64,000 nucleotides of DNA, taken from assembly GCA_965221375.1 (NCBI GenBank), contig OZ244883.1, positions 248,001-312,000 of the forward strand. Direction: 5' to 3'. The notes below the pieces were generated by a model. It did no database searches. It was given only the letters and a program-made list of their open reading frames with translations, and was not told the DNA's origin. Shown here one piece after another: positions 60,150 to 64,000 of this stretch. The DNA comes from Poriferisulfidus sp965221375. Its GTDB lineage: Bacteria > Pseudomonadota > Gammaproteobacteria > Poriferisulfidales > Poriferisulfidaceae. Made by a program: the position numbers and the translations under genes. Within the stretch, counting starts at the first letter, position 1; every line of letters starts with the position of its first letter.

Positions 60150-60311
60150 ATGACAGCAACAGTACGAATGGGCGAAAGCCGCGGAAGCATGGGGACAGGA
60201 ATCAATATTTTCTTGATTCAACAACCTTGCTTCGGTTTGGCTGGGCGCCAGGTCGAAGCGAACTGTTGTCTGTTTAAACTTTACTTCGGAGTAAAAGATG
60301 ACTTCATCTAA
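60150..60311 (+). CDS. Possible 53-residue leader ORF overlapping the urtA start
   Basis: A short frame begins at ATG 60150 behind TGGAGTCGGAAG and ends at TAA 60309-60311, overlapping urtA (ATG 60298) by 14 bases. Its initiation region TTTACT..GGAGT..AAGATGAC is nearly repeated before urtA (60274-60302). The peptide is not a recognisable family member and has four Cys/Gly-rich positions. It contains a perfect inverted repeat GAATCAA-N7-TTGATTC (60199-60219). It could be a translated leader that couples to urtA, or a chance frame. Confidence 0.25.
   Translation: MTATVRMGESRGSMGTGINIFLIQQPCFGLAGRQVEANCCLFKLYFGVKDDFI
60199..60219 (+). repeat. Perfect inverted repeat in the urtA leader
   Basis: GAATCAA (60199-60205) and TTGATTC (60213-60219) with a 7-base loop, about 80 bases before urtA. 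It could act as an RNA hairpin or as a dyad protein-binding site. Confidence 0.4.
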
Positions 60312-61566
60312 ATTCCTTTCCGCCTGCTTGCTTGCAGGCACATTAACCTGGTCGACCACCGTCCCTGCCGAGGAGACGGTTAAGGTTGGCATTTTGCATT
60401 CGTTGTCGGGCACGATGGCGATCAGCGAAACCGCCCTGAAGGATGTGATGCTCTACCTTATTGAGGAGCAGAACGCCAAAGGCGGCGTACTTGGCAAAAA
60501 GCTGGAGCCTGTGGTTGTGGACCCGGCTTCCGATTGGCCGTTGTTTGCCGAGAAGGCACGCGAACTGCTCGACAATGAAAAAGTCGACGTGGTGTTCGGT
60601 TGCTGGACTTCGGTTTCCCGAAAATCCGTGTTGCCGGTCTTCGAGGAACTCAACGGCATGTTGTTCTACCCGGTGCAGTATGAGGGCGAGGAATCCTCGC
60701 GCAACATCTTCTATACCGGTGCGGCACCCAATCAGCAGGCAATCCCGGCGGTCGAATATTTAATGAGCGAAGAGGGCGGTGCTGCGGAACGTTGGGTACT
60801 GGCAGGAACCGACTATGTCTATCCTCGCACCACGAACAAAATTCTGGAAGCCTTTCTGAAGGCCAAGGGCGTGGCTGAGGAAGATATCATGATCAGCTAC
60901 ACGCCGTTTGGTCATTCCGATTGGCAGACCATCGTGTCCAGCATCAAAAAGTTCGCGGCTGCCGGCAAAAAAACGGCGGTGGTGTCGACCATCAATGGTG
61001 ATGCCAACGTGCCGTTTTACAAAGAACTGGGCAACCAGGGCATTGCTGCGGAAGATATCCCAGTGGTGGCGTTCTCAGTCGGTGAAGAAGAGTTGGCCGG
61101 TATCGATACCGCGCCATTGGTCGGGCATTTGGCTGCCTGGAACTATTTCATGAGTGTTGAGGATGAACACAACGCGGCGACTATCGCAAAGTGGCATCAG
61201 TACATTGAAAACGACAGTCGCGTGTTCAATGATCCGATGGAGGCGCACTACATCGGCTTCAACATGTGGGTGCAGGCTGTGGAACAGGCCGGCACTACCG
61301 ATGTGGACGCGGTGCGGCAGGCCATGTATGGGCAGGAAGTGCCGAATCTGACCGGCGGCATGGCTGTCATGAATGTCAATCATCACTTGTCGAAACCCGT
61401 ACTGATCGGGGAAATTCAGGATGATGGCCAGTTCGATGTGGTTTGGGAGACCGAAGGAGTGGTTGTCGGCGATGCCTGGTCCGACTACATTCCGGAAAGC
61501 GCCAAGTTGACCGCGAATTGGACCTACCCATGGGTGTGTGGCAACTGCGAAGAGCCACGCTTTTGA
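60298..61566 (+). CDS. urtA: Urea ABC transporter substrate-binding protein UrtA
   Basis: A 422-residue periplasmic protein. Its signal peptide ends near residue 25 (STTVPAEE), followed by the Leu/Ile/Val-binding-protein fold. Segments typical for the urea branch are VKVGILHSLSGTMAISE, DWPLFAEKARELL, VVFGCWTSVSRKSVLPVFEE (in parts), LFYPVQYEGEE and SAVEYLM-like AIPAVEYLM. It binds urea and delivers it to UrtBC permeases. GGAG lies ten bases upstream of the ATG. It is the first gene of the urt operon, with urtB 73 bases downstream across a stable stem-loop. Confidence 0.94.
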   Translation: MTSSKFLSACLLAGTLTWSTTVPAEETVKVGILHSLSGTMAISETALKDVMLYLIEEQNAKGGVLGKKLEPVVVDPASDWPLFAEKARELLDNEKVDVVFGCWTSVSRKSVLPVFEELNGMLFYPVQYEGEESSRNIFYTGAAPNQQAIPAVEYLMSEEGGAAERWVLAGTDYVYPRTTNKILEAFLKAKGVAEEDIMISYTPFGHSDWQTIVSSIKKFAAAGKKTAVVSTINGDANVPFYKELGNQGIAAEDIPVVAFSVGEEELAGIDTAPLVGHLAAWNYFMSVEDEHNAATIAKWHQYIENDSRVFNDPMEAHYIGFNMWVQAVEQAGTTDVDAVRQAMYGQEVPNLTGGMAVMNVNHHLSKPVLIGEIQDDGQFDVVWETEGVVVGDAWSDYIPESAKLTANWTYPWVCGNCEEPRF

Positions 61567-61580
61567 GTAGAGGTGGATGT

Positions 61581-61613
61581 GGCGGCGATTCCGGTCATGA
61601 GGAAATCGCCGCC
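61581..61613 (+). promoter_or_regulatory. Intra-operon stem-loop between urtA and urtB
   Basis: GGCGGCGATT (61581-61590) and AATCGCCGCC (61604-61613) form a perfect 10-base-pair stem with a 13-base loop. No U-run follows, so this is not a standard intrinsic terminator. Such hairpins after binding-protein genes commonly protect the upstream mRNA from 3' decay and lower permease expression. Confidence 0.6.
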
Positions 61614-61639
61614 CTCTGCCTAATACAGTTAACTCCATC

Positions 61640-63319
61640 ATGACCGGGCACTTGCCGAAACACTCTACGCCGGGGTTCCGTCACTGGCTGAAGATCGTAG
61701 GGGTGGCGATGTGCGTGGGAGGTCTGCCCTTGGCGGGTGCGGCCGAAGTTGGAGAAGTGGAGCTTCGCGAGCGTATCCAAGCGCTGAATGCCAAAAGTTT
61801 CAACGATAAAAAGCAAGCGATAGAAGCACTGGGCGAATTGCGCGATCCGCGCAGTCTGCCGGTGTTTGAAGCGCTGGTGGGCGGGCATGTCTATGTTTGG
61901 GACAAGGCCGCCGTGGTCATCGCCAAGCGTGCGGAGAGCCGTTACGTTGTTACGGATGCGATCTCGGGCGAGCGGTTGGCGGAAGTGGGCAAGAAAAGCC
62001 TCAAAAAGATTCGCGTCAATAACCGGTTGCGGGGAATCATTCGCGGCATCGTGGGGCAGCTGGCATTGTTCAGCGCCGACGCGCAAGCGCGCATGGCGGC
62101 CGTCGATGCCGTCATCAAAAGTCCTACATCGGAATCTCTGACTTTGTTGCGCCATGCCCGTGAGCGCGAGACGGACGAACAGGTGCGGGCACATATGGAA
62201 ACGGGGATTGCGACCTTGGAGCTGAATGCCCAGGATCCCGCTTTACGCATGGCGGCGATTGCAGTGTTGGCGGAAACCTCAAGCCCCGACTTCAAAGTGC
62301 TTTTGGAGCAACGTCTGCTGGTTGACGCGCAGGGAGTACCGCGGGAGCCGGACCCGGTCATTCGTGCCGCTGTGGAGCAGGCGGTCGGTGATATTGCCGG
62401 GAGAATGAGATTATTGGAATTGCTGGAGAACCTGTTCTTTGGAATCAGTCTAGGCTCGGTACTGTTGCTTGCCGCCATCGGGTTGGCGATTACGTTCGGC
62501 GTCATGGGGGTAATCAACATGGCGCATGGTGAGATGATCATGTTGGGGGCGTACACCACGTTTGTCATCCAGGAGATTTTTCGACATTTTGTGACACCCG
62601 ATTTATTCGGGTTGTATCTGCTGGCGGCCGTGCCGGCCGCCTTCCTTGTGGCGGGAGCGTTCGGGCTGCTGATTGAGCGCAGCTGTATTCGGTTTTTATA
62701 CGGGCGACCACTTGAGACACTGCTGGCCACCTGGGGGATCAGCTTGATCCTTCAGCAGACCACCCGTTCGGTGTTCGGGGCCAACAATCGCGAAGTAGCC
62801 AATCCCGAGTGGATCTCGGGTTCGGTGGAACTGCTCGGGAATGTTTCGGTGACGTTCAACCGGGTATGCATTGTGTTGTTCAGCGTGCTGGTCGTCGCCT
62901 TGCTGGCCGCTTTCATTCGCTATTCGCGCTTTGGCTTGAACATGCGCGCCGTGACACAGAATCGTGCGATGGCTTCTTCGATGGGCATTCGCACCGGCCG
63001 GGTAGATGCGCTGACTTTCGCGCTTGGCTCCGGCATTGCCGGCATTGCCGGAATGGCGCTCAGCCAGATTTCCAATGTCAGCCCGAATTTGGGTCAGAAT
63101 TTCATCGTTGACAGTTTCATGGTGGTGGTCTTCGGCGGGGTGGGCAGCCTGTGGGGAACAGTCGTCGGGGCATTTTCTCTCGGCATCGTCAACAAGTTTT
63201 TGGAGCCGGTTTCGGGCGCGATCCTGGGCAAGATCGTTGTTCTGGGTTTTATTATTTTGTTTATCCAGTTGCGCCCGCGCGGTCTGTTTGCGCTGAAGGG
63301 CCGGGCGGCAGAGGACTAG
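61640..63319 (+). CDS. urtB: Urea ABC transporter permease UrtB, with N-terminal HEAT-like domain
   Basis: A 559-residue inner-membrane permease. It has a signal-like N-terminal helix (about 14-36) and a periplasmic region of about 220 residues with HEAT-like repeats (AIEALGELRDPRSLPVFEAL, AAIAVLAETSSPDFKVLLE). The LivH-like permease core follows with about eight helices (GISLGSVLLLAAIGLAITFG, GVMGVINMAHGEMIMLGAYT, and the conserved FGGVGSLWGTVVGA). The extended N-terminus is typical of UrtB compared with LivH. It partners UrtC for urea uptake under nitrogen limitation. Confidence 0.93.
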   Translation: MTGHLPKHSTPGFRHWLKIVGVAMCVGGLPLAGAAEVGEVELRERIQALNAKSFNDKKQAIEALGELRDPRSLPVFEALVGGHVYVWDKAAVVIAKRAESRYVVTDAISGERLAEVGKKSLKKIRVNNRLRGIIRGIVGQLALFSADAQARMAAVDAVIKSPTSESLTLLRHARERETDEQVRAHMETGIATLELNAQDPALRMAAIAVLAETSSPDFKVLLEQRLLVDAQGVPREPDPVIRAAVEQAVGDIAGRMRLLELLENLFFGISLGSVLLLAAIGLAITFGVMGVINMAHGEMIMLGAYTTFVIQEIFRHFVTPDLFGLYLLAAVPAAFLVAGAFGLLIERSCIRFLYGRPLETLLATWGISLILQQTTRSVFGANNREVANPEWISGSVELLGNVSVTFNRVCIVLFSVLVVALLAAFIRYSRFGLNMRAVTQNRAMASSMGIRTGRVDALTFALGSGIAGIAGMALSQISNVSPNLGQNFIVDSFMVVVFGGVGSLWGTVVGAFSLGIVNKFLEPVSGAILGKIVVLGFIILFIQLRPRGLFALKGRAAED

Positions 63320-63322
63320 TCC

Positions 63323-64000
63323 ATGGGCCGGAGTTTGATCATGGCGCGGTTGGCGACTTTGGAGAGTCGTCGCAACTGGAGCATTTTTGCCGCCCTCGCC
63401 GGAATACTTCTGGTGCTGGTGCCGGTGCTCAACCTGGCGGTGCCCGAAGATGCATGGCTGCATATGCCGACTTTTTGGGTCACCATGCTGGGCAAATTTC
63501 TGTGCTTCGCCATGCTGGCCCTGGCATTGGATTTGATCTGGGGGTATGCCGGCATTCTGAGTCTGGGTCATGGCGCCTTCTTTGGCTTGGGCGGCTACGC
63601 CATGGGGATGTACCTGATGCGCCAAATCGGCGATCGCGGTGTGTACGGAAATCCGGATCTGCCGGACTTCATGGTGTTTCTCAATTGGCAGGAACTGCCG
63701 TGGTACTGGTATGGCTTCGACCAGTTCTGGTTCGCGTTACTCATGATTGTGCTGGTGCCGGGAGCACTGGCCTTTGCCTTCGGCTGGCTGGCGTTTCGCT
63801 CGCGCATCACCGGGGTGTATTTCTCCATCATCACCCAGGCGATGGTGTTCGCGGCGATGCTGGCCTTTTTCCGAAATGAAATGGGCTTCGGAGGCAACAA
63901 CGGCCTGACCGATTTCAAGGATCTGCTGGGTTACGACCTGGCGCTGCCCACGACCAAGCTCGGGTTGTACTGGGTCTCGGCCCTGGCCTTGGGGGCGGTA
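63323..64000 (+). CDS. urtC: Urea ABC transporter permease UrtC, truncated by window end
   Basis: The first 226 codons of a LivM-like permease, open to the last base. The ATG at 63323 lies three bases after the urtB stop. It shows hydrophobic helices and the family blocks DLIWGYAGILSLGHGAFFGL and SRITGVYFSIITQAMVFA, with the urea-branch insertion between them (YWYGFDQFWFA). The remaining part, and urtD/urtE ATPase genes, are expected downstream. Confidence 0.92.
   Translation, partial: MGRSLIMARLATLESRRNWSIFAALAGILLVLVPVLNLAVPEDAWLHMPTFWVTMLGKFLCFAMLALALDLIWGYAGILSLGHGAFFGLGGYAMGMYLMRQIGDRGVYGNPDLPDFMVFLNWQELPWYWYGFDQFWFALLMIVLVPGALAFAFGWLAFRSRITGVYFSIITQAMVFAAMLAFFRNEMGFGGNNGLTDFKDLLGYDLALPTTKLGLYWVSALALGAV

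Noticed and set aside
60382..60398. TTGGCATTTTGCAT in urtA resembling a sigma-54 site.
   Set aside because: Spacing between GG and GC is too short and it is inside the coding region.
62696..63625. A 309-codon antisense frame across urtB/urtC.
   Set aside because: His/Gln-rich translation typical of a shadow frame; the plus strand carries unmistakable permease genes.

Overview
The window looks like chromosomal DNA of a gammaproteobacterium. The block lptD-surA-pdxA-(PPOx)-rsmA-apaG-apaH is in the order typical of that class, and folA, thyA, lgt, moaC, mutY, rpsT, ispG and ispH have proteobacterial forms. I cannot name the genus. No rRNA, tRNA, CRISPR array, integrase or complete insertion sequence was seen.

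Layout. 1-3.7 kb: two tandem copies of a DUF2723-type multi-pass membrane protein, the first cut by the window edge. 3.8-7.85 kb and 12.3-16.5 kb (minus strand): two halves of a type IVb (R64/Tcp-like) pilus locus with prepilins, GspF and GspE type proteins, a PilP-like protein and a TcpQ-like protein. A NoeA-like methyltransferase and a small YIDPG protein sit inside it. The halves are separated by plus-strand moaC, asmA-like, mutY and a secreted nuclease (8.0-12.3 kb).

16.5-24.8 kb is an accessory island and the most interesting part. A promoter with a palindrome over its -10 drives an operon coding for an acyl-carrier-like protein, an XRE regulator, an ImmA/IrrE metallopeptidase, a divergent thymidylate-synthase-family protein, a putative DNA base hypermodification protein (5-hmdU DNA kinase helical family) and a MazG-like protein. 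A convergent holo-ACP synthase gene follows. Next comes an AT-richer restriction-modification operon (ribbon-helix-helix regulator, PD-(D/E)XK endonuclease, beta-class DNA methyltransferase) with its own palindromic operator. The first operon could make or handle a modified thymine nucleotide or DNA base, perhaps with a carrier-bound acyl or aminoacyl group. That is inference; the families are recognised from sequence.

25.0-30.1 kb: an RND efflux pump (adaptor and permease) with a secreted protein of unknown function. 30.1-35.8 kb: envelope biogenesis and housekeeping operon lptD-surA-pdxA-PPOx-rsmA. 35.8-43.3 kb: an unknown 289-residue protein, apaG-apaH, convergent folA-thyA-lgt, a DUF255 thioredoxin-fold protein, plsC and rpsT. 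43.3-49.0 kb: an operon of an MpaB-like oxygenase, MMPL/RND exporter, LolA-like protein and outer-membrane protein. 49.2-55.5 kb: STAS protein and an isoprenoid cluster (two squalene-synthase-like genes, ispA, ispG, ispH). 55.6-59.4 kb: a response regulator/PP2C/HATPase fusion and a membrane histidine kinase. 60.3-64.0 kb: start of a urea ABC transporter operon (urtA, urtB, partial urtC), preceded by a possible leader ORF and inverted repeats.

All statements come from reading the sequence and supplied translations by eye. No similarity search or structure prediction was run, and residue positions are approximate where counted by hand.
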